Shown in pieces: positions 1 to 7,559 of a DNA stretch of 32,723 nucleotides (position 1 is its first letter; the number at the start of each line of letters is the position of its first letter). The stretch is taken from positions 1 to 32,723 of the forward strand of contig JAISHU010000080.1 in the NCBI GenBank assembly GCA_031262385.1, written 5' to 3'. The DNA is from Mediterranea sp. (in: CFB group bacteria) (GTDB lineage: Bacteria > Bacteroidota > Bacteroidia > Bacteroidales > Bacteroidaceae). Under the pieces are notes generated by a model. The model was not told where the DNA came from. It saw only the letters and a program-made list of their open reading frames with translations, and made no database searches. Position numbers and translations under genes: made by a program.

Positions 1-1071
1 ACCGAAGCCAAACTTACCGATGGCGAGCAGGAGGAACTGGAACAAGAGGAAGACACGTTGAGCCACGCCGAAGAGATCAAGGCAGGTCTTTACCGTGCCG
101 GCGAACTGTTGGCGGGCGACGAAGGTGGTCTGCTTACCGTTTTGAAAGAGGTGCTGAACACACTGACCGGCTTACAGAAGGTCTATGCACCCTCGGCAGA
201 ACTCACCGAGCGGTTGCAAAGCACGTATATCGAGTTGAAAGATATTACACAAGAGCTTTCGACCAAGGAAGAAGGCGTGGAGTTCAATCCCGCCCGCCTG
301 CAAGAAATCAATGACCGCCTGAACCTGATTTACTCGCTTGAGCAAAAACATCGTGTGGACAGCGTGAGCGAATTGTTGGCGTTACAAGCTGAGTTTGCCG
401 ACAAACTGAGAACCATTACTTCGGGCGACGAACAGATAGCCGAACTGACGGCACGTCGCGACGCCCTATATAATAAGGTGGAACAGCAAGCTGCCTTGCT
501 GACTGCCGCGCGTACCACCGCCGCCACCGAAGTGGAACACCAAATGGCTACACGCCTGATGCCGCTGGGAATGCCCAACGTACGCTTTCAAGTAGAGACG
601 GGAACCCGCCGCGAACCCGGCGAACGCGGTATGGACACGGTAAACTTCCTCTTCTCGGCAAACAAAAACGGTTTGCTGCAAAACATCTCTTCGGTGGCCT
701 CGGGAGGCGAAATAGCCCGTGTAATGCTTGCCATTAAAGCCATGGTAGCGGGTGCCGTGAAGTTGCCCACCATTATCTTCGACGAAATCGATACCGGCGT
801 ATCGGGCGAAATAGCCGACCGCATGGCTATCATCATGCAAGAGATGGGCGAGCAAGACCGACAGGTTATCAGCATTACCCACCTGCCGCAGATAGCTGCA
901 CGCGGACGGGTACACTACAAAGTCTACAAACAAGACAACGACCGCGAAACCAATAGCCACATCCGACGTCTCACCGACGACGAACGTGTAGAAGAAATAG
1001 CCCACATGCTGAGCGGAGCCACGCTTACCGAAGCCGCTATAAGCAATGCCAAAGCACTGTTGGGTATGTAA
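1..1071 (+). CDS. recN: DNA repair protein RecN, C-terminal part (5' end outside window)
   Basis: RecN is an SMC-like ATPase that acts in recombinational repair of double-strand breaks. The frame is open from base 1 (reading TEAKLTDGEQEEL), so the gene starts upstream, and the TTG at 58 in the ORF track is only an internal codon. Visible parts are a long charged coiled-coil region, then the C-terminal ATPase lobe. That lobe has the ABC signature VASGGEIARVM at about residue 230 of the visible part, Walker B PTIIFDEIDTGVSG, and the histidine switch region ITHLPQIAA. The N-terminal Walker A lobe is outside the window. rlmB follows after 8 bp, so the two are probably co-transcribed. The family call is secure because the signature, Walker B and H-loop appear in order with RecN-type spacing. 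Confidence 0.95.
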   Translation, partial: TEAKLTDGEQEELEQEEDTLSHAEEIKAGLYRAGELLAGDEGGLLTVLKEVLNTLTGLQKVYAPSAELTERLQSTYIELKDITQELSTKEEGVEFNPARLQEINDRLNLIYSLEQKHRVDSVSELLALQAEFADKLRTITSGDEQIAELTARRDALYNKVEQQAALLTAARTTAATEVEHQMATRLMPLGMPNVRFQVETGTRREPGERGMDTVNFLFSANKNGLLQNISSVASGGEIARVMLAIKAMVAGAVKLPTIIFDEIDTGVSGEIADRMAIIMQEMGEQDRQVISITHLPQIAARGRVHYKVYKQDNDRETNSHIRRLTDDERVEEIAHMLSGATLTEAAISNAKALLGM

Positions 1072-1079
1072 CTTATAGA

Positions 1080-1835
1080 ATGAACAGAATGATTAAAAAC
1101 GAAAAAAGTGAAATGATATTTGGCGTGCGCGCCGTCATTGAAGCCATCGAGGCAGGTAAAGAGATCGATAAGATATTGGTGAAGCGCGACATACAGAGTG
1201 ACTTGTCGAAAGAACTCTTTGCCGCACTCAAAGGGTTGTTCGTGCCCGTACAACGTGTGCCGGTGGAACGTATCAACCGCATCACACGCAAAAATCATCA
1301 AGGGGTGGTAGCCTTTATCTCGTCTGTCACCTATCAAAAAGCCGAGGACCTTGTGCCCTTCTTGTACGAACAAGGCAAAACTCCGCTCTTTGTGGCATTA
1401 GACGGCGTAACGGATGTGCGCAACTTTGGCGCCATTGCCCGCACGTGCGAATGTGCCAGAGTAGATGCCGTGATTATCCCCGCCACAGGCAGCGTAACGG
1501 TGAATGCCGATGCGGTGAAGACATCGGCAGGTGCACTGCACACTCTGCCCGTATGCCGCGAACAGAGTTTGACGCGCACGCTTCAGTTCCTTAAAGAGAG
1601 TGGCTTTCATCTGGTGGGAGCTACCGAAAAGGGTGACTACGACTATACAGCCGCCGATTATACCAAACCGACCTGCATCATTATGGGTGCCGAAGACCGC
1701 GGCATTGCTTACGAACACTTGGCTTTGTGCGACGAATGGGTCAAGATTCCCGTATTGGGCAGCATTGAGTCGCTCAACGTATCGGTTGCCGCCGGCATCA
1801 TCATGTACGAAGCAGTACGGCAAAGGAAGGAATAA
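1080..1835 (+). CDS. rlmB: 23S rRNA (guanosine-2'-O-)-methyltransferase, RlmB/TrmH (SpoU) family
   Basis: This is a SpoU-class (SPOUT fold) RNA 2'-O-methyltransferase that uses SAM. RlmB modifies G2251 in E. coli 23S rRNA. The N-terminal L30e-like RNA-binding domain begins with IFGVRAVIEAIEAGKEIDKI. The three SpoU motifs are present in order: DGVTDVRNFGAIART (motif 1, catalytic-loop Asn/Arg), IIMGAEDRGI (motif 2) and IPVLGSIESLNVSVAAGI (motif 3, trefoil knot). The length of 251 aa is normal for the family. ATG codons at 1080, 1089 and 1113 are all possible starts. 1080 is taken because it lies 8 bp after recN, but the first few residues are not conserved enough to decide. Exact target specificity (RlmB or another TrmH-type site) is inferred from family resemblance only. 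Confidence 0.9.
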   Translation: MNRMIKNEKSEMIFGVRAVIEAIEAGKEIDKILVKRDIQSDLSKELFAALKGLFVPVQRVPVERINRITRKNHQGVVAFISSVTYQKAEDLVPFLYEQGKTPLFVALDGVTDVRNFGAIARTCECARVDAVIIPATGSVTVNADAVKTSAGALHTLPVCREQSLTRTLQFLKESGFHLVGATEKGDYDYTAADYTKPTCIIMGAEDRGIAYEHLALCDEWVKIPVLGSIESLNVSVAAGIIMYEAVRQRKE

Positions 1836-1859
1836 CGAATAATAATTGCCTATATACCA

Positions 1860-3569
1860 ATGAAGAAGAAACTACTACTTTTATTGCTCTTGTGCGGATT
1901 GACTGCACAGAAAAGCATAGCTCAAGCCCCTAAGTGGGTGGAGAAGGCCAAACGCGCCGTCTTCTCGGTTATCACATACGATGCCGACGACAAAATGATG
2001 AATACCGGCAACGGATTCTTTGTCGCCGAAGACGGCACCGCACTGTCGGACTATGGTCTGTTTAAAGGAGCCAAACGCGCCGTCGCCATTAATTCGGAAG
2101 GAACGCAAATGCCGGTGGAATATATACTGGGTGCCAACGAACTCTATGATGTAGTGAAGTTCCGCGTCGCCATTACCGGCAAGAAGGTTGCTGCGCTGAC
2201 AGTGGCACCGACACCTGTCGAAACAGGGACACAAGTCTATCTGCTACCCTACTCCACGCAGAAAGACCGCACTTACACTGCCGGTACGGTGAAGGAGACC
2301 GATAAAATAGAGAGCACCTACACCTATTATACATTGTCGCTTCCGCTGAAAGACAAAATGGTGAGTTGTCCGGTGATGAATGCCGACGGACAAGTGTTGG
2401 GTTTGGCACAAAAAGCTTCGGGCAAAGACACCACCAGCATCTGCTATGCCGTTGCCGCCGACTATGCCGTAGCGCAACAGATTACCGCTCTCTCGTTCAG
2501 CGACCGCACACTGCTCGACATCGGCATCAAGAAAGCCCTCCCCGATACCGAAGAGCAAGCTTTGGTATATCTCTACATGACATCATCCAAGCTGACGTCC
2601 GAGGAGTACATGGCTTTACTCGACCAAATGTTGACTCAATACCCTCATAGCTCTGACAGCTACATGCGTAGGGCTACCACCCAACTCTACATTTCTCAGG
2701 AACCGGCATCCATGGAAAAGGTAGAAGCCGATATGAATAAGGCACTTGACGAGGCTGCTAAGAAAGACGATGTGTACTACAATCGGGCGAAGATGATTTA
2801 CGGTTATTGTCTGGAACACAAAGATGCCGAACCCTACAAAGACTGGAATTACGACCGCGCGCTGGAAGAGGTTCGCAAAGCCCTTGCTATCGAAGAGTTG
2901 CCTCTCTATACACAATTGGAAGGCGATATTCTTTTTGCCAAACAGGACTATGCAGGTGCGCTGGCGTGCTACGAAAAGCTAAACACCACCAATCTGGCTT
3001 CGGCAGCCACTTTCTTTAGTGCAGCCAAGACCAAAGAACTGATGAAAGCCCCTTCCGAAGAAGTGCTTGCCTTGATGGACAGTTGCGTCAACTTCTTTGT
3101 AAAGCCTTACGGTGCACAAGCCGCACCCTATCTGCTGGAGCGTGCACAAGTGCGGATGAATGCCGATCAAGCACGCGGAGCCATGCAGGATTACGACGAT
3201 TACTTCGCAGCAGTGGGCGGTCAGGTGAACGACCTGTTCTACTACTACCGCGAACAGGCCGGTCTGAAATCAAGGCAATATCAACGTGCACTCGATGACA
3301 TTGCCAAAGCAATCGAACTCAATCCGAATGAGCTTACTTACCGTGCCGAACAAGCGGTTGTCAATATCCGTGTGGGACGCTACGAAGAAGCCGTCAAACA
3401 ACTGCACGACGCGCTCGCCATAGATGCCTCGTACAGCGAAGCCTATCGTTTAATGGGCATTGCACAGGTACAACTGAAACAGAGCAAAGAAGCGTGCGAG
3501 AGCTTTGCCAAAGCCAAAGAGTTGGGCGACCCCAATGTAGACGCATTAATAGAGAAGCATTGTAAATAA
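1860..3569 (+). CDS. Exported TPR protein with an N-terminal degenerate trypsin-like domain
   Basis: The protein begins with a clear signal peptide (KKKLLLLLLLCGLTAQKSIAQ), so it is predicted to be periplasmic or exported. Residues of about 25-210 read like an HtrA-type trypsin fold: GNGFFVAEDG, then SDYGLFKGA where proteases have TNxHVxxGA, then YDVVKFRV, and finally VSCPVMNADGQVLGL where proteases have GNSGGPLxNxxGxVxG. The aspartate remains, but the His and Ser positions read Gly and Val, so catalysis is unlikely. The remaining ~350 residues are tetratricopeptide repeats, clearest near the C terminus (NELTYRAEQAVVNIRVGRYE, SEAYRLMGIAQVQLKQ). It lies 24 bp after rlmB and 19 bp before ridA. 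The function is unknown; a scaffold role in envelope protein assembly is a guess from the domains. Confidence 0.8.
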   Translation: MKKKLLLLLLLCGLTAQKSIAQAPKWVEKAKRAVFSVITYDADDKMMNTGNGFFVAEDGTALSDYGLFKGAKRAVAINSEGTQMPVEYILGANELYDVVKFRVAITGKKVAALTVAPTPVETGTQVYLLPYSTQKDRTYTAGTVKETDKIESTYTYYTLSLPLKDKMVSCPVMNADGQVLGLAQKASGKDTTSICYAVAADYAVAQQITALSFSDRTLLDIGIKKALPDTEEQALVYLYMTSSKLTSEEYMALLDQMLTQYPHSSDSYMRRATTQLYISQEPASMEKVEADMNKALDEAAKKDDVYYNRAKMIYGYCLEHKDAEPYKDWNYDRALEEVRKALAIEELPLYTQLEGDILFAKQDYAGALACYEKLNTTNLASAATFFSAAKTKELMKAPSEEVLALMDSCVNFFVKPYGAQAAPYLLERAQVRMNADQARGAMQDYDDYFAAVGGQVNDLFYYYREQAGLKSRQYQRALDDIAKAIELNPNELTYRAEQAVVNIRVGRYEEAVKQLHDALAIDASYSEAYRLMGIAQVQLKQSKEACESFAKAKELGDPNVDALIEKHCK

Positions 3570-3588
3570 TTCAATAACTTAAAAGATT

Positions 3589-3963
3589 ATGAAGAAAGTA
3601 ATAAACAGCCAAGCTGCGCCGGGCGCTATCGGTCCTTACAGCCAAGGCATCGAAGCCGGAGGAATGGTTTTTGTATCGGGACAACTCCCTATCGACGCCG
3701 CTACAGGCATCATGGCCGAAGGTGCCGAAGCACAGGCGCGCCAGTCGTTAGAGAACATTAAGCACATCCTTGCCGCTGCCGGTCTGACCATGGCAAACGT
3801 AGTGAAGACCACGGTCTTTTTGGCCGACATGAGCTATTTCGGTGATATGAACCAAGTGTATGCCACCTATTTCGAAGGCGATTTCCCTGCCCGTTCGGCA
3901 GTGGCGGTAAAAGCCCTCCCAAAAGATGCGTTAGTGGAGATTGAGTGCATCGCGGTGCGCTAA
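3589..3963 (+). CDS. ridA: RidA/YjgF family 2-iminobutanoate/2-iminopropanoate deaminase
   Basis: RidA hydrolyses reactive enamine/imine intermediates released by PLP enzymes such as threonine dehydratase, and acts as a cytoplasmic homotrimer. The 124-aa length is typical. Hallmarks are NSQAAPGAIGPYSQGI at the N terminus, MVFVSGQLPID, the central NVVKTTVFLADM, and the C-terminal signature FPARSAVAVKALPKDALVEI. That signature carries the substrate-binding Arg (PARS) and the Glu of VEIECIAV, so the active site looks complete. The last 33 bp overlap the 3' end of folC on the other strand. A strong intrinsic terminator for this gene lies inside folC at 3988-4025. Confidence 0.95.
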   Translation: MKKVINSQAAPGAIGPYSQGIEAGGMVFVSGQLPIDAATGIMAEGAEAQARQSLENIKHILAAAGLTMANVVKTTVFLADMSYFGDMNQVYATYFEGDFPARSAVAVKALPKDALVEIECIAVR

Positions 3964-5196
3964 CAAATCGGCAACCACAAAACTACTGCCTCCTACGAAG
4001 ATAAAGTCTTCGGGGAGGCTTTTTTGTAGGGCGGCACGTACGGCGGCAGGTACGGCGGGGTAACAATTACCTTGCAAGCCCGCTTCGGCAGCCAACCCTG
4101 CCAGTTCGGTTTCGGACATGGCACGCTTCACCGATGCACGGGTAAAGTAGTAATCGGCTTCGTGCGGCAGCAAGGCAAGCACCCCGCGAATATCCTTGTC
4201 GTTCACCATACCTATTACAACATGTAGACGGCGATAGGTCTGACGGCGAAGTTGTTCGACAATGTAAGTGATGCCGCCTATATTGTGACCGGTATCACAA
4301 ACCAGCGTGGGATGTTCTTGCAACCGCTGCCAACGCCCCATTAGTCCGGTGAGTTCGCACACATGGGCAAAGCCATCGCGTACGGCAACTTCGGGGATGA
4401 TGAGTTTTGTCTCTATAACCGGGCTTTTCAACACGGACAAAGCAGCAAGCAAGGTGCGGGTGTTTTTTTCTTGATAAAGTCCTTGCAGTTCTACCTCCAA
4501 CTCGGGATAAGGGTTATCGTTGTACGCTTCAGCATAAACAATCGGTGCTTGTTTGGCTTCCGCAGTCAGCCGGAACACTTCCTTTGTTTCGGGTGTAGTC
4601 TCACCAATTACCACCGGTACCCGCTCTTTGATAATACCGGCTTTTTCGACAGCTATCTTTGCAAGCGTATCACCCAAGTATTGCGTATGGTCTAAGCTGA
4701 TGTTGGTGATGATGCTCAATAGAGGATGTATGAGATTGGTACAGTCCAATCGTCCTCCCATACCCACTTCTATTACGGCGATGTCCACCTTTTGGTAAGC
4801 AAAGTAACGGAAAGCCATGTCGGTGGTAAGTTCGAAAAACGACGGTCGGAGCGGTTCGAAAAACGAACGTTCGCGCGCTACATACTCCACTACGTATTCC
4901 TCCGAAACGGGCACACCGTTCACACGGATGCGTTCACGAAAGTCCACCAAATGAGGCGAAGTGTACAAGCCCACTTTATAACCTGCCGCCTGAAGAATGG
5001 CTGCCAGCGTATGGCTGCACGACCCTTTGCCGTTGGTTCCTGCTATATGTATGGTGTGATAATGTTGATTAGGATGCCCCGAATGGGCGTTTAGTATCAG
5101 CGAATTTTCCAACCCTTCTTTGTAAGCTGCGCCACCAATCTGCTGAAACATAGGCACGCTCTCATATAAATAAGTTAAAGTTTCTTGATAATTCAT
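3931..5196 (-). CDS. folC: Bifunctional folylpolyglutamate synthase / dihydrofolate synthase
   Basis: FolC is a Mur-ligase-type ATP-dependent enzyme that adds glutamate to dihydropteroate or folates. Visible motifs are the P-loop IAGTNGKGSCSHTLAA, LYTSPHLVDFRERIRVNG, VIEVGMGGRLDCTN, ITNISLDHTQYLGDTLAKIA followed by VEKAGIIK (with the Lys expected to be carbamylated), and DTGHNIGGI where many homologues have DGAHN. The track ORF starts at 5223, but the start is taken at the ATG at 5196 (MNYQETLTYLYES), which fits family N termini and sits 25 bp downstream of a TAnnTTTG promoter match. The gene is convergent with ridA, with a 33-bp 3' overlap, and divergent from the PhoH gene. Confidence 0.93.
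   Translation of the reverse strand: MNYQETLTYLYESVPMFQQIGGAAYKEGLENSLILNAHSGHPNQHYHTIHIAGTNGKGSCSHTLAAILQAAGYKVGLYTSPHLVDFRERIRVNGVPVSEEYVVEYVARERSFFEPLRPSFFELTTDMAFRYFAYQKVDIAVIEVGMGGRLDCTNLIHPLLSIITNISLDHTQYLGDTLAKIAVEKAGIIKERVPVVIGETTPETKEVFRLTAEAKQAPIVYAEAYNDNPYPELEVELQGLYQEKNTRTLLAALSVLKSPVIETKLIIPEVAVRDGFAHVCELTGLMGRWQRLQEHPTLVCDTGHNIGGITYIVEQLRRQTYRRLHVVIGMVNDKDIRGVLALLPHEADYYFTRASVKRAMSETELAGLAAEAGLQGNCYPAVPAAVRAALQKSLPEDFIFVGGSSFVVADLLAHRDALNLH
3988..4025 (+). terminator. Intrinsic terminator of ridA, inside folC
   Basis: The plus strand reads gcctcc, then cgaag, a seven-base loop, cttcg and ggaggc, followed by six or more T. The two stem segments together give an 11-bp interrupted stem. 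It lies 25 bp after the ridA stop and entirely within the antisense coding sequence of folC. Confidence 0.8.
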
Positions 5197-5214
5197 TTGC
5201 TTTGCATATCTTAG
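5184..5214 (+). promoter_or_regulatory. Weak candidate promoter of the PIN-PhoH gene
   Basis: CTTG at 5184-5187 is followed, after 19 bp, by TATCTTAG at 5207-5214, one mismatch from TAnnTTTG in each element. It lies 36 bp upstream of the ATG and would overlap the divergent folC start region. Confidence 0.3.
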
Positions 5215-5220
5215 CCGCTG

Positions 5221-5228
5221 CAAATATA
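5221..5228 (-). promoter_or_regulatory. Putative -7 promoter element of folC
   Basis: The minus strand reads TATATTTG, an exact match to the Bacteroides -7 consensus TAnnTTTG, 25 bp upstream of the preferred folC ATG. This supports the start at 5196 rather than 5223. A -33 TTTG is not evident. Confidence 0.5.
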
Positions 5229-5250
5229 TTAACTAATTTAGCTACTTATT

Positions 5251-6576
5251 ATGGGAGCCAAGAAAAACTTTGTGATTGATACAAATGTTATCCTTCACGA
5301 CTATAGCTGTTTAAAGAACTTTCAAGAGAATGACATCTATCTTCCTATCGTAGTACTGGAAGAATTGGACAAGTTCAAAAAGGGAAACGAACAGATTAAC
5401 TTCAATGCCCGCGAGTTTCTACGCGAACTTGACCTCATCACCGATGACAATCTTTTCACCAAAGGTTCTTCGCTGGGCGAAGGATTGGGACGCCTGTTTG
5501 TTGTGGGCGGTGTGATTGAAGCGCCCAATGTGTGGCAGTCGTTCCCCGAACACATCCCCGACCATCAAATCTTAGCCGTGGTAGACCTTTTGAAGCAAAA
5601 GAAGCCGAAAATGAAAACCATTCTTGTTACCAAAGATGTAAACCTGCGCATGAAAGCCCGCTCCATAGGTCTGCTGTGCGAAGATTATATCAACGACAAA
5701 GTGGTGAATACAGACGTCTTTGAGCAGAGCAACGAAATCTTCGAGAATATCAATCCCGCACTTATCGACCGTATCTACTCCACCAAAGAAGGATTGGACA
5801 TCAGCGAGTTTGACTTCCGCGACATTATTCATCCCAACGAATGTTTTGTGCTGAAAAGCGACCGCAACACGGTATTGGCACGCTACAATCCGTTTACACG
5901 CACCGTGTGCAGAGTGAACAAAACCAAGCATTACGGCATCGAGCCTCGCAATGCCGAACAGGGATTTGCCTTCGAAGTGTTGTGCGACCCTCAAATAAAG
6001 TTAGTTGCTCTCACCGGTAAGGCGGGTACCGGCAAAACATTGCTGGCACTGGCTGCTGCACTAAGCCAACTGAGCGACTACAAACAGATATTGCTGGCAC
6101 GCCCCATCGTGGCGTTGTCCAATAAAGACATCGGTTTTTTGCCCGGCGATGCACAAGAAAAAGTAGCTCCCTACATGCAACCGCTCTTCGACAACCTCAA
6201 TGTCATCAAACATCAGTTTGCTTCCAATTCCAGCGAAACAAAGCGGCTTGAAGATATGCAAAAGAGTAACCAATTGGTGATTGAGGCTTTGGCTTTCATT
6301 CGCGGACGAAGCCTCAGCGAAACCTATTGTATCGTAGACGAAGCACAAAATCTCACGCCACACGAAATCAAAACCATTATTACCCGTGCCGGCGAAGGCA
6401 CCAAGATGGTTTTCACCGGCGATATTCAGCAGATAGACCAACCTTATCTGGACAGTCAGTCCAACGGCTTGGTGTATATGATCGACCGCATGCGCGACCA
6501 GAATCTCTTTGCACACATCAACCTCATAAAAGGTGAACGTAGTGAATTGAGCGAATTGGCAAGTAATCTGATGTAG
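5251..6576 (+). CDS. PIN domain-PhoH fusion ATPase (YlaK/PhoH2-like)
   Basis: This is a two-domain protein. Residues of about 1-140 form a PIN-type nuclease domain with acidic positions in FVIDTNVILHD, VVLEELDKFK and ILVTKDVNLRMKARS. Residues of about 230-441 form the PhoH helicase-like P-loop ATPase with Walker A ALTGKAGTGKTLLALAA, the segment ARPIVALSNKDIGFLPG, Walker B YCIVDEAQNLTPHE and the TGDIQQID motif. PIN-PhoH fusions (PhoH2 type) are described as RNA-unwinding ribonucleases, so a cytoplasmic role in RNA turnover is likely here. The length of 441 aa is usual for the family. The start ATG at 5251 precedes the conserved KKNFVIDTN strand. The gene is divergent from folC with a 54-bp spacer that must hold both promoters. 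Confidence 0.9.
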   Translation: MGAKKNFVIDTNVILHDYSCLKNFQENDIYLPIVVLEELDKFKKGNEQINFNAREFLRELDLITDDNLFTKGSSLGEGLGRLFVVGGVIEAPNVWQSFPEHIPDHQILAVVDLLKQKKPKMKTILVTKDVNLRMKARSIGLLCEDYINDKVVNTDVFEQSNEIFENINPALIDRIYSTKEGLDISEFDFRDIIHPNECFVLKSDRNTVLARYNPFTRTVCRVNKTKHYGIEPRNAEQGFAFEVLCDPQIKLVALTGKAGTGKTLLALAAALSQLSDYKQILLARPIVALSNKDIGFLPGDAQEKVAPYMQPLFDNLNVIKHQFASNSSETKRLEDMQKSNQLVIEALAFIRGRSLSETYCIVDEAQNLTPHEIKTIITRAGEGTKMVFTGDIQQIDQPYLDSQSNGLVYMIDRMRDQNLFAHINLIKGERSELSELASNLM

Positions 6577-6649
6577 TTGAAACGGAGCGTTTAGTTGTTT
6601 TTAGCTCATTTAACAGGGTCGCACACTTGCAGTTAACCTTTTTTTTACA

Positions 6650-6657
6650 TACCTTTG
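6650..6657 (+). promoter_or_regulatory. Putative -7 promoter element of the GT5-like gene
   Basis: TACCTTTG matches TAnnTTTG exactly, 22 bp upstream of the ATG at 6680. A weak -33 (CTTGC at about 6626-6630) lies about 19-20 bp upstream. Confidence 0.55.
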
Positions 6658-6679
6658 CGGAATAATTGAGAATAGTCCT

Positions 6680-7513
6680 ATGACAAAGGTGAATAAAGTT
6701 TTGTTTATTGAGCAAGAGATTACTCCTTATATCCCTGATACAGAAATGGCTGAGATTGGTAAATCTCTTCCACAAGCCATACAGGAAAGAGGTCGGGAAA
6801 TCCGCACATTTATGCCTAAATGGGGCACCATCAACGAACGCAGAAATCAACTGCACGAAGTGATACGCCTATCGGGAATGAATCTTATCATTGATGACAC
6901 AGACCACCCGCTCATCATTAAAGTAGCCTCTATACAATCAGCCCGTATGCAAGTCTATTTTATAGATAATGACGACTATTTCCAGAATCGACTGGAAACG
7001 GCGGACGAGAACGGAGTGGAATATGAAGACAATGACAATCGCGCCATTTTCTACGCACGCGGTGTATTGGAAACGGTGAAGAAATTGCGATGGACACCCG
7101 ATGTGGTGCACTGCCACGGCTGGATGTCGGTATTAGCACCGCTTTACATCAAAAAAGCTTATAAAGACGAACCCTCGTTCCGCAAATCCAAAGTCATATA
7201 TTCGCTGTATGACGACGAATTTAAACAAACTTTTGAAGCTCCCTTTGTAGGACGCATTCCGGTGAAAGGAGTCGCCAAAAAAGACTTGGCTTCACTAAAA
7301 GCTCCCATTGACTACGTAAAACTAACCAAACTTGCCATCGACTTTTCGGACGGCATCGTAGTACAAAGCCCCAACGTCAATGCCGAAGTGCTGGAATATG
7401 CCCGCGCCTGCGGTAAACCCCTGCTGGAATATCACCCCAAAGAAGAGATGGGCGATGCTTGCAGTGAGTTTTACGACAAGGTGTGGAGCTTAACCGAAGC
7501 GCCGCAAGCATAA
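6680..7513 (+). CDS. Short GT5-like 'glycogen/starch synthase' N-domain protein
   Basis: The 277-aa protein resembles only the N-terminal Rossmann half of GT5 glycogen/starch synthases: VLFIEQEITPY, GREIRTFMPKWG, the middle segment DVVHCHGWMSVLAPLYI, and DGIVVQSPNV near the end. Full enzymes are about 470-500 aa and have a second GT-B lobe with the donor-binding Glu. That lobe is absent, and the ADP-glucose-binding KTGGL loop reads PDTEM. The open frame ends cleanly at TAA, with no continuation visible in the 46-bp gap, so this looks like a stable single-domain form rather than a fresh truncation. Glycogen synthesis cannot be assumed. A TACCTTTG promoter match lies 23 bp upstream, and a DUF4270 lipoprotein gene follows directly. 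Confidence 0.8.
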   Translation: MTKVNKVLFIEQEITPYIPDTEMAEIGKSLPQAIQERGREIRTFMPKWGTINERRNQLHEVIRLSGMNLIIDDTDHPLIIKVASIQSARMQVYFIDNDDYFQNRLETADENGVEYEDNDNRAIFYARGVLETVKKLRWTPDVVHCHGWMSVLAPLYIKKAYKDEPSFRKSKVIYSLYDDEFKQTFEAPFVGRIPVKGVAKKDLASLKAPIDYVKLTKLAIDFSDGIVVQSPNVNAEVLEYARACGKPLLEYHPKEEMGDACSEFYDKVWSLTEAPQA

Positions 7514-7559
7514 AGTAACAAAGCACTATAGAATCTTCCATAAACAACAGACAGATTAT

